The position numbers were made by a program, and so were the translations under genes. From Pelodictyon phaeoclathratiforme BU-1 (GTDB taxonomy: Bacteria; Bacteroidota; Chlorobiia; Chlorobiales; Chlorobiaceae): a DNA stretch of 64,000 nt. Below, piece by piece: positions 10,843 to 21,319 of this stretch; the first letter of the stretch is position 1, and every line of letters begins with the position of its first letter. The stretch covers positions 1,254,501 through 1,318,500 of the forward strand of contig NC_011060.1 of the NCBI RefSeq assembly GCF_000020645.1, written 5' to 3'. The notes beneath the pieces were generated by a model that ran no database searches, was not told the origin of the DNA, and saw only the letters and a program-made list of their open reading frames with translations.

Positions 10843-11298
10843 ATGATGAGCGCCATGACGATACTTGTTCTCAATGGACCGAACCTCTCCCGGCTTGGAA
10901 AACGAGAGCCGGAGGTTTACGGTCGTCAGACACTCGACGATATCAATCGTGAGCTGGCTGCAAGTTTTCCGGAACTCTCTTTTGACTTCTTCCAGACGGA
11001 ATCAGAGGGAGCGCTGCTTGAAAAACTCTTCAACTGTGAGGATAAGGGTGGTTACCGGGGCGTTGTGCTCAATGCCGGAGCGCTGACCCACTACTCTATC
11101 GCCCTGCGTGATGCCATCAGTGCCATAACCATCCCTGTTGTTGAGGTGCACCTCTCCAACATCTATGCCCGTGAAGAGTTTCGCCGCAAATCAGTGATTT
11201 CCGAGGTTTGTGCTGGCGTTATCAGCGGCTTCGGGGCAAACAGCTACCATCTTGGTGTCAGGGCTCTCCTCGGCATGACCTCACTTGAACCAGATTGA
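10843..11298 (+). CDS. aroQ: 3-dehydroquinate dehydratase, type II
   Basis: A 151-residue shikimate-pathway enzyme converting 3-dehydroquinate to 3-dehydroshikimate. It shows the type II motifs NGPNLSRLGKREPEVYG, with the catalytic loop Arg and Tyr, then NAGALTHYSIALRDAI and VEVHLSNIYAREEFR with the catalytic His. Three in-frame ATGs (10843, 10846, 10855) are possible starts; the third fits family length best. Its 3' end overlaps the convergent doxX-like gene by 18 bp. Confidence 0.95.
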   Translation: MMSAMTILVLNGPNLSRLGKREPEVYGRQTLDDINRELAASFPELSFDFFQTESEGALLEKLFNCEDKGGYRGVVLNAGALTHYSIALRDAISAITIPVVEVHLSNIYAREEFRRKSVISEVCAGVISGFGANSYHLGVRALLGMTSLEPD

Positions 11299-11754
11299 AT
11301 CCGGGTACTTACGGTGGAGTGTTTTGTCGAGTCCAAACCATTGGCCTGACGGGAAAATCATCATCAGCACCGAAAAAATCATGAAGGGTGGGAGAGTGAG
11401 GTTGTAGAACCCTCCTGCCGCGAAGTTCAGCACCAGGAAGAGCGCAAAAGCCGCATTTGCCCGGACGGAAATCCCCAAAACAAGGCACACTCCTATGATC
11501 AGCTCCCCTATGGTGACAATCCATGCGATTGGCATGGCAGCAGGAATGGCAAACTGTTCAAGGTAGAGCGCCTGAAAGTTGTTCAGTTGCGGGGGAGCGG
11601 TGAGGCGCTCTACAAAAAAGTTATGCATCTTGTCGCTCCATAACCACCCCTTAACCAGTTTATGCCAGAACCCATACAGAAAAAAGATGGCAAAGAGATA
11701 ACGTCCAGCAAGAAAAAGGGTAATCCCGACCGTTCTGAATGGATTCTGTTTCAT
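11281..11754 (-). CDS. DoxX family membrane protein
   Basis: A 157-residue inner-membrane protein with four hydrophobic helices, including LAGRYLFAIFFLYGFWHKLV and IGELIIGVCLVLGISVRANAAFALFLVLNFAAGGF. The DoxX/DoxD family includes quinone-linked subunits, but most members, including this one, have no assigned role. It starts 11 bp after the purB stop and is probably co-transcribed with it. Confidence 0.85.
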   Translation of the reverse strand: MKQNPFRTVGITLFLAGRYLFAIFFLYGFWHKLVKGWLWSDKMHNFFVERLTAPPQLNNFQALYLEQFAIPAAMPIAWIVTIGELIIGVCLVLGISVRANAAFALFLVLNFAAGGFYNLTLPPFMIFSVLMMIFPSGQWFGLDKTLHRKYPDSIWFK

Positions 11755-11765
11755 CTCATGTATGG

Positions 11766-13070
11766 TTAAAGTCCGTTGCGCTCAAAGATGATATCGACAC
11801 TGCTTTTCAGCTTTTTCAAAATGTTTTCGGAGCTGAAGAGTTCGGTAATTTCTGCCGGAGTGATCTGTTTCAGTAACTCCTCATCTTTCAAAAGCAGGTC
11901 GCGCAGGTGCACCTTGGTCGACCAGCTCTTCATAGCGTTTCGCTGTACCAGTTTATAGGCGATTTCACGGGTCAGCCCTTTTGCTGTAAGAGCGAGCAGG
12001 ATGGTCTGCGAGGTGGTGAGTCCATATGAAGAGTTAAAATTCTCCTCCATTCTCTCAGGGTAAACAAGCAGGGTATCAAGGGCTTCGCTGAAGGTGCGCA
12101 GCATGTAGCAGAGCGCTGTGGTCGAGTCGGGCATGATGATGCGCTCAACCGATGAGTGGGAAATATCGCGCTCATGCCAGAGTGCCACGTTTTCCATGGC
12201 AGCCAGGGAGTTCGAGCGAACTACGCGGGCAAGTCCGGTAAGCCTTTCAAAGGTGATCGGGTTACGTTTGTGGGGCATGGCGGAGCTGCCTTTCTGTCCC
12301 TCGCTGAAAAACTCTTCCGCTTCACGCACTTCAGTACGCTGCAGATGGCGCAGTTCAACCGAGAATTTCTCGATAGAGGAGGCGATGATAGCAAGTGTTG
12401 TGGCAAATTCAGCGTGTCGGTCGCGCTGGAGAATCTGTGTCGATATCGAGGAGGGTACGAGATCCAGTTTCCGGCATACTGCGGCTTCAATATCGGGAGA
12501 AAGGTGCTGATAGGTGCCCACCGCTCCTGAAATTTTACCGACGGAGATGGTTGTTACGGCCTTTTTCATCCGTTCGAGGTTTCTGAGCATCTCCTGGTGC
12601 CACAAGAGCAGTTTCAGACCGAAGGTGGTCGGCTCGGCATGAATGCCATGGGTTCTGCCCATTTCAAGGGTGTATTTAAACTCAACAGCCCTTTTGGCAA
12701 GAACCGTCACAAGTTGCTCAATATCGGCAACAAGAATTTTTCCGGCATCACGCATCTGCATGGCCAGGCTGGTATCGCCCACATCCGAAGAGGTGAGCCC
12801 TTCATGAATGTAACGGGAATCGGGGCCGACATTATTGGCTACGTTGGTCAGAAAGGCAATGACATCGTGTTTCGTCTCTTTTTCGATCTCAAGAATTTCG
12901 GCAACATTGAAGGCTGCTTTTTGTTTGATGGTCACAAGCGCCTCTGCAGGTACCAAACCCGCCTCCATGCGAGCTTCAACAGCGGCAATTTCAAGTTGGA
13001 GCCAGCGTTGGAATTTTGCCTCTTCTGTCCAGATGGCAGCAATGTCTTTGGGTGAATAACGTGGTATCAC
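11766..13070 (-). CDS. purB: Adenylosuccinate lyase
   Basis: A 434-residue fumarase/aspartase-superfamily enzyme that removes fumarate from SAICAR and from adenylosuccinate in purine synthesis. The superfamily signature [15 protein letters not shown] with the mobile catalytic Ser loop is near residue 260, and the [15 protein letters not shown] and [14 protein letters not shown] stretches supply substrate-binding residues. The start codon is GTG. It is upstream of the DoxX gene on the same strand. Confidence 0.97.
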   Translation of the reverse strand: MIPRYSPKDIAAIWTEEAKFQRWLQLEIAAVEARMEAGLVPAEALVTIKQKAAFNVAEILEIEKETKHDVIAFLTNVANNVGPDSRYIHEGLTSSDVGDTSLAMQMRDAGKILVADIEQLVTVLAKRAVEFKYTLEMGRTHGIHAEPTTFGLKLLLWHQEMLRNLERMKKAVTTISVGKISGAVGTYQHLSPDIEAAVCRKLDLVPSSISTQILQRDRHAEFATTLAIIASSIEKFSVELRHLQRTEVREAEEFFSEGQKGSSAMPHKRNPITFERLTGLARVVRSNSLAAMENVALWHERDISHSSVERIIMPDSTTALCYMLRTFSEALDTLLVYPERMEENFNSSYGLTTSQTILLALTAKGLTREIAYKLVQRNAMKSWSTKVHLRDLLLKDEELLKQITPAEITELFSSENILKKLKSSVDIIFERNGL

Positions 13071-13158
13071 TTGTTGGATTCAGTTTAGTATGTTGTCGTA
13101 AATGGATGCAATATAGTGACCGAAGCCCTGAAAAGCCACACTTCCGGCAAAAGGCCTC

Positions 13159-14616
13159 TTATTGTTTATCGCCCCCGTTTGTCTCTCCTCTCAATTCATG
13201 GTAAATCACTCGTATATAATCAAGAGCGGTATTGCGGTCGTAGGCAATCAGGCCGTCAATGACCGCATTTTCCATCCTTTTCTTGATCATCCCCACCATT
13301 TTCCCTTCCGTCAGCCCGAGCGTTGCCATAATATCTTCACCGCTTATCGGAGGGCGCCATTTGGCAAGCTGGTCTTTTTCTCCAACTTCAGAGATCTTTT
13401 CCTCAACATGGTTGAAGTTGCTCATGATGCGTGACACCTTTCTCGGATTTTTACTGGTGACGTCAGCCCGGCAGAGGTGCATCAGATCCTGAAGATCCTC
13501 TCCCGCATCAAACATCAGCCGTCGAATGGCCGAATCGGTAATCTCCTCTTTCGACAGGGGAATCGGGCGATGATGGAGGCGTACCATCTTCTGGACATAG
13601 TCGAGCGGATCGAGTGGCCAGCGCATCTGGCGGAATATTTTTGCCACAATCTTCGGGCCTATGGCATCGTGACCATGGAATGTCCAGCCAACATGTTTAG
13701 CGAACCGTTTTGTCGCCGGTTTGGCAATATCGTGCAGAAGCGCAGCAACTCTGAGCCAGAGATTGCCGGAATGTGCAGCAACATTGTCGATAACCTGGAA
13801 GGTGTGAAAAAGGGTATCCTTGTGCCCCAATCCATCAACCTGTTCAATACCCGCCATAGAGGCAACTTCCGGTAAAATTTCCTGCAACAGGCCGGTTTCA
13901 TAGAGGATAATGAGTCCCCTTGACGGGCGGGGGGAGAGCATGATTTTGAAAAACTCCTGACTAACCCTCTCAATCGAAACAATCCTGATTCTTTCATGCA
14001 TAGCCTTCATAGCCTCAACAACATCAGGGAGCAGTCTGAAATCAAGCTGAGCCGAAAACCGGGCAGCCCGCATCATCCGCAGCGGGTCATCGGAGAAGGT
14101 CTGCAGAGGATCAAGCGGTGTTTTCAGAATGCGGGCCTCGATATCGGCAACCCCGTTAAAACGGTCGATGATCTGGTTCCGTTCTTTGCTGTTCAGTACA
14201 AGGGCAAGAGCATTGATGGTGAAATCCCGTCGTGAAAGATCGTCGTCAAGTGTTCCGATAAGCGTCACCGGTTTTCTGGAGTCGTTATTATAGGACTCTT
14301 TGCGAGCCCCGACAAGTTCAACCTTGAAGGAACCCTGTATCGGGTCGGAGAGCTCAAGTTGAGCGGTGCGGAACCGTTCAAAAAGGATAAAATTCCGGCC
14401 ATTCAGCTTGTCGCGTACCGCTTTTGCAAAAGGGAGAGGATCGCCGGTCACCATGATATCGATATCGGTACAGGCTCTCTGCATAATCATGTCGCGAACA
14501 TAGCCGCCGACAAGGTAACAGCCGATGCCGTTTTCATCGGCCATGTCGCCGATACGATAGAGTATCTCAGGTAAGAGAGCTTGTGAATCTGTGGTCATTG
14601 CCTGTTTGCCTTGCAC
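13159..14616 (-). CDS. CCA tRNA nucleotidyltransferase / polynucleotide adenylyltransferase-like, with HD domain
   Basis: A class II nucleotidyltransferase of up to 485 residues that adds or repairs the tRNA 3' CCA end. The head domain shows GGYVRDM and the metal-binding TDIDIMV pair of aspartates, then RRDFTINAL and DPLRMMRAARFSAQLDF. A HD phosphohydrolase-type domain follows (LHDIAKPATKRF and HGHDAIGPKI). Two starts are possible: GTG at 14616 and ATG at 14598. It lies 7 bp behind the Gfo/Idh gene and is probably translated from the same mRNA. Confidence 0.92.
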   Translation of the reverse strand: MQGKQAMTTDSQALLPEILYRIGDMADENGIGCYLVGGYVRDMIMQRACTDIDIMVTGDPLPFAKAVRDKLNGRNFILFERFRTAQLELSDPIQGSFKVELVGARKESYNNDSRKPVTLIGTLDDDLSRRDFTINALALVLNSKERNQIIDRFNGVADIEARILKTPLDPLQTFSDDPLRMMRAARFSAQLDFRLLPDVVEAMKAMHERIRIVSIERVSQEFFKIMLSPRPSRGLIILYETGLLQEILPEVASMAGIEQVDGLGHKDTLFHTFQVIDNVAAHSGNLWLRVAALLHDIAKPATKRFAKHVGWTFHGHDAIGPKIVAKIFRQMRWPLDPLDYVQKMVRLHHRPIPLSKEEITDSAIRRLMFDAGEDLQDLMHLCRADVTSKNPRKVSRIMSNFNHVEEKISEVGEKDQLAKWRPPISGEDIMATLGLTEGKMVGMIKKRMENAVIDGLIAYDRNTALDYIRVIYHELRGETNGGDKQ

Positions 14617-14623
14617 GGGTCAG

Positions 14624-15658
14624 TTATTCAAGTAAGGCTGCATTGGCGGCAATTTCGTCAGCGATTTTGCCTGCAACCATAATCGCCCGGCGTCCGTCAG
14701 AGGAGCTGACCGGAGCTGGCGTGTTGTTTCTGACGGTATTGATAAAATATTCAAGTTCGTCACGCAACGCATTTATTTTCGGAATTTCCGGGTGGATATA
14801 GTCCAGAACCATCCCCTGCATGGTCTCCTGAATTTCACCGAACTGTTCAAGTATTTTACGCGCAGCAAAGGATTTGAGCGGGTTTTTGGAGGAGGCCTCA
14901 CTCTGTTTCACCAGCCTGAATACCTCCGATTTCCCGGTCGTCAGATCCAGTGAGGCGTAACTTTTCGGGTCATTGCAAAAAAAACGGAGCTTGCGCATTC
15001 TGTTGCGGCTGAGTCTGCTTGCGGTAACATTTGCTGCTGCACCGTTGACAAAATCAATTCTGGCCGTTGCCATGTCGAGTTCATTGGAGAAGACCTTCAC
15101 CCCCGAAGCGGCGATATGCTTGATCTCGGAAGGTATAAGAGAGAGAACCAGATCAATATCGTGAATCATCAGGTCAAGAACCACAGAAACATCCGTCACC
15201 CTTCGCGAAAACCCGCTCAGCCGTTCAGCCTGGATATAGATGGGACGCCCGATAGAGGATTCCACCGCCCGCAGCGCCGGGTTGAAGCGCTCAATATGAC
15301 CAACCTGGATACGTACCCCGTTTTCTGCTTCAAGCCGAATCAGTTCGTCAGCCTCTTCAATTGTCGTCGTTATGGGCTTTTCAATAAACAGGTGCAGCCT
15401 CTCGCCAAGCAGGGTTCGGGCTATTTCATAGTGGGAGCTTGTGGTGGTTGCAATAACGGCAGCATCACAAGCGTTAGCCAGAAGCTCAAGCGAGCTGAAA
15501 CGCGTAACACCATATTTCCGGGCCATCTCTTCAGCCCGGTTACTGTCGAGATCAAAGAGCCCTGCACAATGGACATCAGGCCGCTCCTGTGCAATTTCCG
15601 TGAGGAGCTTTGTGTGAAACTCTCCCAGCTTGCCCACTCCGATAACGCCAATTTTCAT
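14624..15658 (-). CDS. Gfo/Idh/MocA family oxidoreductase, GnnA-like
   Basis: A 344-residue NAD(P)-dependent sugar oxidoreductase. The N-terminal Rossmann fold begins GVGKLGEFHTKLL; the EKPI motif follows in LFIEKPITTT, and HIERFNPALR and the catalytic-histidine motif DLMIHDIDLVL are present. It resembles the UDP-GlcNAc 3-dehydrogenases (GnnA) that act before lipid A acylation in some Gram-negatives, but the substrate is inferred only. The ATG at 15658 has AGGAGT nine bases upstream. It heads a two-gene unit with the CCA enzyme. Confidence 0.88.
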   Translation of the reverse strand: MKIGVIGVGKLGEFHTKLLTEIAQERPDVHCAGLFDLDSNRAEEMARKYGVTRFSSLELLANACDAAVIATTTSSHYEIARTLLGERLHLFIEKPITTTIEEADELIRLEAENGVRIQVGHIERFNPALRAVESSIGRPIYIQAERLSGFSRRVTDVSVVLDLMIHDIDLVLSLIPSEIKHIAASGVKVFSNELDMATARIDFVNGAAANVTASRLSRNRMRKLRFFCNDPKSYASLDLTTGKSEVFRLVKQSEASSKNPLKSFAARKILEQFGEIQETMQGMVLDYIHPEIPKINALRDELEYFINTVRNNTPAPVSSSDGRRAIMVAGKIADEIAANAALLE

Positions 15659-15700
15659 AATAGGTACTCCTGCATTGATAACATATCCGGATAAGCTCTT

Positions 15701-16972
15701 TCAGCCATTGTTAGCTTCAGTTGAAGGGTCAAGGGCTTCAATTTTGTACTTGAAGAGGCTGAGTGCAATGATTGCCCCAGCGAGAGTCAGAATTCCGGCG
15801 ACAATATAGGGCGCATGAAAGTTCATGCCATAAAGGATACTGCCGCTGAAAGGCCCCATAATGCGGGCAAAAGAGTTGACTGACTGTGAAAGACCAAGAA
15901 TCTGTCCCTGCTGCTGTTTATAGCTGTAGAGCGAAATCATGGAAAGGTTGATAGGCGCAACCAGACTGGTGCCGATAGCAAAAAAGAAGAGGATAACCAG
16001 CCCGATTGAAAAGAGCGAACTCTGAGGTGCGAACGGTACAAAAAAGACACCAATAAAGGTGAAAAAATGGCCCCAGAGAAAAAGCTTGTGCTCACCCAGC
16101 TTCTTGATAAGCTTTCTGATAAGACCACCCTGCACAATGACAGACCACACTCCGACATAGGCAAAGATATAACCGATCTGCTCGTCAGTAGCTCTGAAAT
16201 ACTCCTTCCAGAGCAAAATGGATGCAACCTGCATATTCACAATGGCAAAGGTATAGATGTAGTTTGCAATCATCAGCAGGGCAAGGGGGCGTGAACTGAA
16301 AGTCAGTTTCAGTCCATCAACATACTCAGTGGCTTTTTCACCAAGAAAGAGAGAGACCGATCGACGGGGTGCGCTCTCGGATGTTCGCTTTTTCAGAAAG
16401 CCGAACACCATCTTCTGAGCATTCCTGTTTGACTCGGGAAGCAAAAAGATAGCAAGGATAAAGTCGAGAGAGATCAGTGCCGCAGAGACATATCCGACCA
16501 TCGGAATACCGTAATAGTGCTTGAGCACACCTCCAATCAGCGGGCCAATAATAAAGCCTATTCCGAAAGCGGCTCCGATCATGCCCATCGCTCCCGAACG
16601 ATTTTTACTGTCGGTGACATCAGTGATATAGGCCTGAGCTGTGGCAATATTGGCCGACCCAATACCCGAGAGTCCACGGGCAAAAATAAGGAGGGGAATG
16701 GTGCTGGCCTGTGATAAAACAAGATAGGATACAGCGGTGACAAAAATACTGATCAACATGACCGGTCGCCGACCGATTTTGTCGCTCAGCTTGCCCCAGA
16801 GAGGGGAAAAAATAAACTGCATGATGGAGAAAATTGCAGCAATCAACCCGATCATGGCAGGATTTGCACCGAGATCCTTGGCATAGGTCGGCAGCAGTGG
16901 AAGCACAATACCGAACCCGATAAGGTCAAGTAAAACCGTCAGGAGGACAATGACCAAGGGAGCGCGCTTCAT
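15701..16972 (-). CDS. Major facilitator superfamily transporter (TetA/multidrug type)
   Basis: About 423 residues with twelve hydrophobic segments. The MFS motif A appears between helices 2 and 3 as [14 protein letters not shown], and the drug-export motif as GPLIGGVL. The frame could start at 17071, but that would overlap the preceding gene and add a non-conserved tail; the ATG at 16972 begins exactly where the first helix starts ([21 protein letters not shown]). By family it is a proton-driven exporter of small molecules; the substrate is unknown. Confidence 0.9.
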   Translation of the reverse strand: MKRAPLVIVLLTVLLDLIGFGIVLPLLPTYAKDLGANPAMIGLIAAIFSIMQFIFSPLWGKLSDKIGRRPVMLISIFVTAVSYLVLSQASTIPLLIFARGLSGIGSANIATAQAYITDVTDSKNRSGAMGMIGAAFGIGFIIGPLIGGVLKHYYGIPMVGYVSAALISLDFILAIFLLPESNRNAQKMVFGFLKKRTSESAPRRSVSLFLGEKATEYVDGLKLTFSSRPLALLMIANYIYTFAIVNMQVASILLWKEYFRATDEQIGYIFAYVGVWSVIVQGGLIRKLIKKLGEHKLFLWGHFFTFIGVFFVPFAPQSSLFSIGLVILFFFAIGTSLVAPINLSMISLYSYKQQQGQILGLSQSVNSFARIMGPFSGSILYGMNFHAPYIVAGILTLAGAIIALSLFKYKIEALDPSTEANNG

Positions 16973-17051
16973 GCATGATTTCGTTTTGTTCTGCCAAAGG
17001 CCCAAAGATAAAAAAATTAACGTCGATTCTCTGACAGGGAGCGCCAAAAAA

Positions 17052-17969
17052 TCAGGGAGCAGCTCTCTCAACAGGATAAATCGTTCGATGTAACTGTGCT
17101 ATCCCTTCAAGAACCCTCGGGCCAGGGCGAAGAAAGAGGCTGTTATCGAACTGGTCATAAACCTGACGCTGTTGTACGGCAGCAACAGAGCCCCAACCGG
17201 GACGCTCCATGAGCTTGCTGGCAGCAGAGACATTTTTCGACATGTACATGCAGGCAATCACCTCCGGGCTCTTCTTGATTACCCACTCCTGCGATATTTC
17301 GAAATACTCTTTATCCACAACATCTCCGATATTCCTGCCACCGGCATAGGCAATAAGTGCAGAGGTATAACTTCCTTTTCCGCCTGTCCAGAAAGGATCA
17401 TCCCAGATTTCAAGATAGACACTCTTTTTCTTGGCTCTCTTTTCTGCCTTTGTTTTAAACATCGCAAGACCCTCGCTGATAGAGAGGGCCAGACTGTCGG
17501 CCTCTCTGGTATGACCGGTCAATTTTCCCAGTTTTCTGAGGGAGGCAGGAATATCATCCGGGCTTTTGCATGCGATATTCTCTCTCTGAATACCAAGCGC
17601 CGATATTTTTTTCCCCATCTCCTCATCGGCCAGATCAACATCAACCACCAGATCGGGATGGATCGAAGCAAGCAGCTCAAGCGAAGGGCGTCCAAAAGCC
17701 CCCACTACAGGCACCTGTAATGCTGCAACAGGCCAGTCGCAGGCGCTGGTTCTGCCCACCAGTTGATCGCCAGCGCCAATAGCAAAAATCATCTCCGTCA
17801 GGCTTGGAGCAAGGCTGATGATTCGGGGTTTGCCCGTTGGCGATTTGTTTTCATGCTGTTTGTTTGCACATCCTGAGGCCAGAAGCAGGAAGAGCAAACA
17901 AAAAACAGAGAGGGTGGTTTTAGCGCGGAAGCTGTTTCGCATAGTGTTGAATGATCTACAGGTTTTCAT
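17052..17969 (-). CDS. BtuF-like ABC transporter substrate-binding lipoprotein (cobalamin type)
   Basis: About 305 residues, periplasmic. The N-terminal signal ends in a lipobox (LLLLASGC), followed by the helical-backbone binding-protein fold typical of the BtuF/FhuD group: [38 protein letters not shown], and [20 protein letters not shown] near the end. The start at 17969 has GGAAAG nine bases upstream; ATGs at 18023 and 17942 are alternatives. Cobalamin uptake is plausible because green sulfur bacteria rely on corrinoids, but no permease or ATPase gene is adjacent, so the ligand is an inference. Confidence 0.85.
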   Translation of the reverse strand: MKTCRSFNTMRNSFRAKTTLSVFCLLFLLLASGCANKQHENKSPTGKPRIISLAPSLTEMIFAIGAGDQLVGRTSACDWPVAALQVPVVGAFGRPSLELLASIHPDLVVDVDLADEEMGKKISALGIQRENIACKSPDDIPASLRKLGKLTGHTREADSLALSISEGLAMFKTKAEKRAKKKSVYLEIWDDPFWTGGKGSYTSALIAYAGGRNIGDVVDKEYFEISQEWVIKKSPEVIACMYMSKNVSAASKLMERPGWGSVAAVQQRQVYDQFDNSLFLRPGPRVLEGIAQLHRTIYPVERAAP

Positions 17970-18190
17970 ATCGAGGGCTTTCCGGTACATTCTGTTAAAT
18001 TCCTGTTCATGCTTATCAGGCAATAGTAAAATAAAATCATGGCAAGAACAAAATTACCAAAAACCACCATGAAGCAAAGCAACATTTCAATCCTTTGAAT
18101 CCGAAAACGCACGTATAATAAAAGCAGCTCAAAGCATTGTATCGCCGCCATACGCTAACCGTCATCAGTTGACCAGAAATTGTACTCTCT

Positions 18191-21100
18191 ATGATTTTCA
18201 GTGAAGATTCACGAGTCAAAATACCCTGCATTCTGCATCTGGTCAGGCTTGGCTACCAATACCTCTCCCTCAGGAGTGCCAAATGGGATAAAGAGAGCAA
18301 CATCTTCCCTGAACTCTTCTCTGCCGCCATCGTCCGGATCAACCCCGGTATTGAGGCCGACGACATCAAACGCTTGCTGGCCGATGTCCGGCTCTTGCTC
18401 GACAATGAGGATCTCGGCAAGGCATTTTATGAACGGCTCACGGAACGCTCCGGAATTCGGCTGATTGACTTTACCGATTTCCCTAACAACCCTAACAACA
18501 GCTTCCATGTTGTCACTGAACTGACCTACAAAAACGGTGATGACGAATTTCGGCCTGATATCACCCTGCTGGTCAACGGTATGCCCCTGATCTTCATTGA
18601 AGTCAAGAAGCCAAACAATCGAGAAGGGATTCTGGCCGAGCGCAACCGTATCATCACCCGTTGCCGGAATTCCCGCTTCCACCGTTTTGTCAACATCACA
18701 CAACTGATGGTGTTCTCCAACAACATGGAGTATGAAGATGGTTCTCCGCAGCCCATTGAGGGAGCCTTCTACGCCACTCCATCCTACGACGCACCTGTTT
18801 TCAACTACTTTCGTGAAGAAGAAGAGCTGAACCTCTCCGAACTTCTTGCCGACGAGAATGACAGGATCGAAAACGAGGTATTGCACGACAACAATCTGAA
18901 CGTCATCAAGCACAGCCCGGAGTTTCTCAGCAACAAGTCGCCCGGCACGCCGACCAACCGCCTCTGTACCTCTCTCTTTAGCCGCGAACGCCTCTCATTT
19001 CTTCTGCAATATGCACTGGCCTTTGTCAACGAATCCGATGGCCAGCAGAAGCACGTGATGCGTTACCCGCAGCTCTTTGCCACCAAAGCAATTGAAAAAA
19101 AGCTGGACTCCGGCATTCGCAAAGGGATTATCTGGCATACCCAGGGCAGTGGAAAAACCGCGCTGGCCTATTACAACGTCCACTTTTTGACCGACTATTT
19201 CCAACGTAGCGGCATCATTCCAAAGTTCTACTTCATTGTTGATCGTCTCGATCTGCTCATACAGGCGCAACGGGAGTTTTCCAGTCGCGGCCTGACGGTG
19301 CATACCATCGGCACTCGCGAGGACTTTGCCCGCGATATCAAAGCCAACAATGCACTCCACAATCACTCCGGCAGGCCGGAGATTACCGTTGTCAATATCC
19401 AGAAGTTCGAGGATGATCCCGATGTGGTTCGTGCCGAGGATTACGATGTCACGATCCAGAGAATCTATTTTCTTGACGAAGTTCACCGCAGCTATAACCC
19501 GACAGGCAGCTTTCTTGCCAACCTCAGCCAGTCAGACCAGAATGCTATCAAGATTGGTCTCACCGGCACACCGCTTCTGGGGGAGGACTACAACTCCCGT
19601 GCACTCTTCGGCGACTACATTCACAAATACTACTATAACGCCTCCATTGCCGATGGATATACCCTGCGCCTGATCCGCGAGGAAATTGCCACAAGTTATA
19701 AACTCTCACTGCAGGCGGCCCTTGCAGCGGTGGAACTCCAGCAGGGGGATATCGAAAAAGAGGAACTCTACGCCCATCCCCGTTTTGTTGAACCGATGCT
19801 CGCTTACATCCTTGACGATTTCGAGCATAGCCGTGGCGCCCTGAACGACTCCACCATCGGCGGATTGGTCATCTGCGACAGTTCCAAACAGGCCCGGGAA
19901 ATGTTCAAAATCTTCCACTCCCGTAAGGCTTCCAATAGCGTCAAAAAAGTCACCACTGAAGATGAAGACTCGCTTGAAGAGCTGCCAATGGTTGCTGTCC
20001 CCACGCTCTTTTACGCAAACCAGCAGAGCGAGGCAAACAAGGTGAAACGCTGCGCCCTGATTCTGCATGATGAAGGCAGCAAGGAGGATCGCAAGAGATC
20101 GGTGGAGGAGTTCAAAGCCGGCAAGATCGACCTCTTGCTGGTCTACAACATGCTCCTCACCGGTTTTGACGCCAAAAGGCTGAAAAAGCTCTATGTGGGC
20201 CGGGTAATCCGCAAACATAACCTGCTTCAGGCCCTCACCCGGGTCAATCGCACTTACAACGATTTTCGTTACGGTTATGTGGTTGATTTCGCCGATATCC
20301 GTAAAGAGTTCGATGCCACCAATAAAGCCTATTTCGAAGAGCTGCAGGCCGAACTTGGCGACGAACTTGAGCACTATTCCAATCTTTTCAAGTCCCCCGA
20401 AGAGATAACCCGGGAGATCGAAGCGATCAAGGATATTCTCTTTCGCTTTGACATTCAAAACGCCGAGCACTTCTCGCAGCAAATCAGCCAGATTCAGGAT
20501 CGTGCCACCTTGCAGGCGCTCAAAAAAGCGTTGGCCGATGCCCGCAGCCTCTATAATTTGATCCGGATGCAGGGCGACTACAGTTTGTTGCAGCAGCTCG
20601 ATTTCCAGAAACTCAACCAGCTCTACCGCGAAACATGCAACCACCTCGACCTGTTGAACCTGAAGGAGAGCATCGAATCAAACGCCGATACCACCAATCT
20701 GCTCAATATCGCTCTGGAAGATGTGCTCTTTATGTTCACCAAGGTGCGGGAAGAGGAGCTGGTGTTGGCCGACAAGCTGAAAAATACCCTGCGTAAGACT
20801 CGCGAAGCCCTCATCGATAACTTCGACCAGCAAGACCCCAGGTTCATCACCCTGAAGGAGGAGCTGGAGCGGCTCTTCAAAAAGAAGAAACTCAACGAGG
20901 TGACGCAGGAGGAGATGAACGCCAATATCGGTGCGCTCAACCAGATCTACGAGCAGGTCAAGGAGCTGAACCGTAAGAACAACCAGCTCAGGGCAAAGTA
21001 TCACGGCGACCCGAAATATACCCGCATTCACAAACGGCTGCTGGAGCGAGGTTTGCTAACCGCATCGGAGCGTCGCATCTTCGACGCATTAACCGGCGTC

Positions 21101-21319
21101 AAACAGCAGGCCGACGATCAGGTGCTGCAGAACACCCAGCTTTTGGCAAACGAAAGCTACTTTGAGGGGATGATGATGCCGATGGTCATTGGCGAATTTC
21201 AGGCCCGCCGTAAAATAAAACTCAACCCGGACGTCTCCCGAACAATCAACCGGCTGGTAGTGACCGAATACATGAATGAATTTATCTCAGGCAACAGAAA
21301 AGGAGCAAGTGCGTGGTAA
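18191..21319 (+). CDS. hsdR: Type I restriction endonuclease subunit R
   Basis: A 1042-residue motor/nuclease subunit of a type I restriction-modification system. The N-terminal PD-(D/E)xK nuclease centre is seen as D123 (RPDITLL) and E137-V-K139 (IFIEVKK). Helicase motifs follow: Walker A HTQGSGKT at 316-323, the DEAD-like box DEVHRS near 430, TGTP (LTGTPLL) and motif VI QALTRVNRTY. The C-terminal helical region contacts HsdM. It is the first gene of hsdR-hsdM-hsdS and overlaps hsdM by 7 bp. All catalytic residues look intact. Confidence 0.97.
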   Translation: MIFSEDSRVKIPCILHLVRLGYQYLSLRSAKWDKESNIFPELFSAAIVRINPGIEADDIKRLLADVRLLLDNEDLGKAFYERLTERSGIRLIDFTDFPNNPNNSFHVVTELTYKNGDDEFRPDITLLVNGMPLIFIEVKKPNNREGILAERNRIITRCRNSRFHRFVNITQLMVFSNNMEYEDGSPQPIEGAFYATPSYDAPVFNYFREEEELNLSELLADENDRIENEVLHDNNLNVIKHSPEFLSNKSPGTPTNRLCTSLFSRERLSFLLQYALAFVNESDGQQKHVMRYPQLFATKAIEKKLDSGIRKGIIWHTQGSGKTALAYYNVHFLTDYFQRSGIIPKFYFIVDRLDLLIQAQREFSSRGLTVHTIGTREDFARDIKANNALHNHSGRPEITVVNIQKFEDDPDVVRAEDYDVTIQRIYFLDEVHRSYNPTGSFLANLSQSDQNAIKIGLTGTPLLGEDYNSRALFGDYIHKYYYNASIADGYTLRLIREEIATSYKLSLQAALAAVELQQGDIEKEELYAHPRFVEPMLAYILDDFEHSRGALNDSTIGGLVICDSSKQAREMFKIFHSRKASNSVKKVTTEDEDSLEELPMVAVPTLFYANQQSEANKVKRCALILHDEGSKEDRKRSVEEFKAGKIDLLLVYNMLLTGFDAKRLKKLYVGRVIRKHNLLQALTRVNRTYNDFRYGYVVDFADIRKEFDATNKAYFEELQAELGDELEHYSNLFKSPEEITREIEAIKDILFRFDIQNAEHFSQQISQIQDRATLQALKKALADARSLYNLIRMQGDYSLLQQLDFQKLNQLYRETCNHLDLLNLKESIESNADTTNLLNIALEDVLFMFTKVREEELVLADKLKNTLRKTREALIDNFDQQDPRFITLKEELERLFKKKKLNEVTQEEMNANIGALNQIYEQVKELNRKNNQLRAKYHGDPKYTRIHKRLLERGLLTASERRIFDALTGVKQQADDQVLQNTQLLANESYFEGMMMPMVIGEFQARRKIKLNPDVSRTINRLVVTEYMNEFISGNRKGASAW

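Noticed and set aside
16973..17071. Upstream extension of the MFS gene
   Set aside because: It would overlap the neighbouring gene and add a tail with no conservation; the helix pattern starts at 16972.
19706..20644. 312-codon frame on the minus strand inside hsdR
   Set aside because: Its sequence is Val/Glu/Leu-rich antisense shadow of the helicase coding strand; hsdR is complete and conserved.
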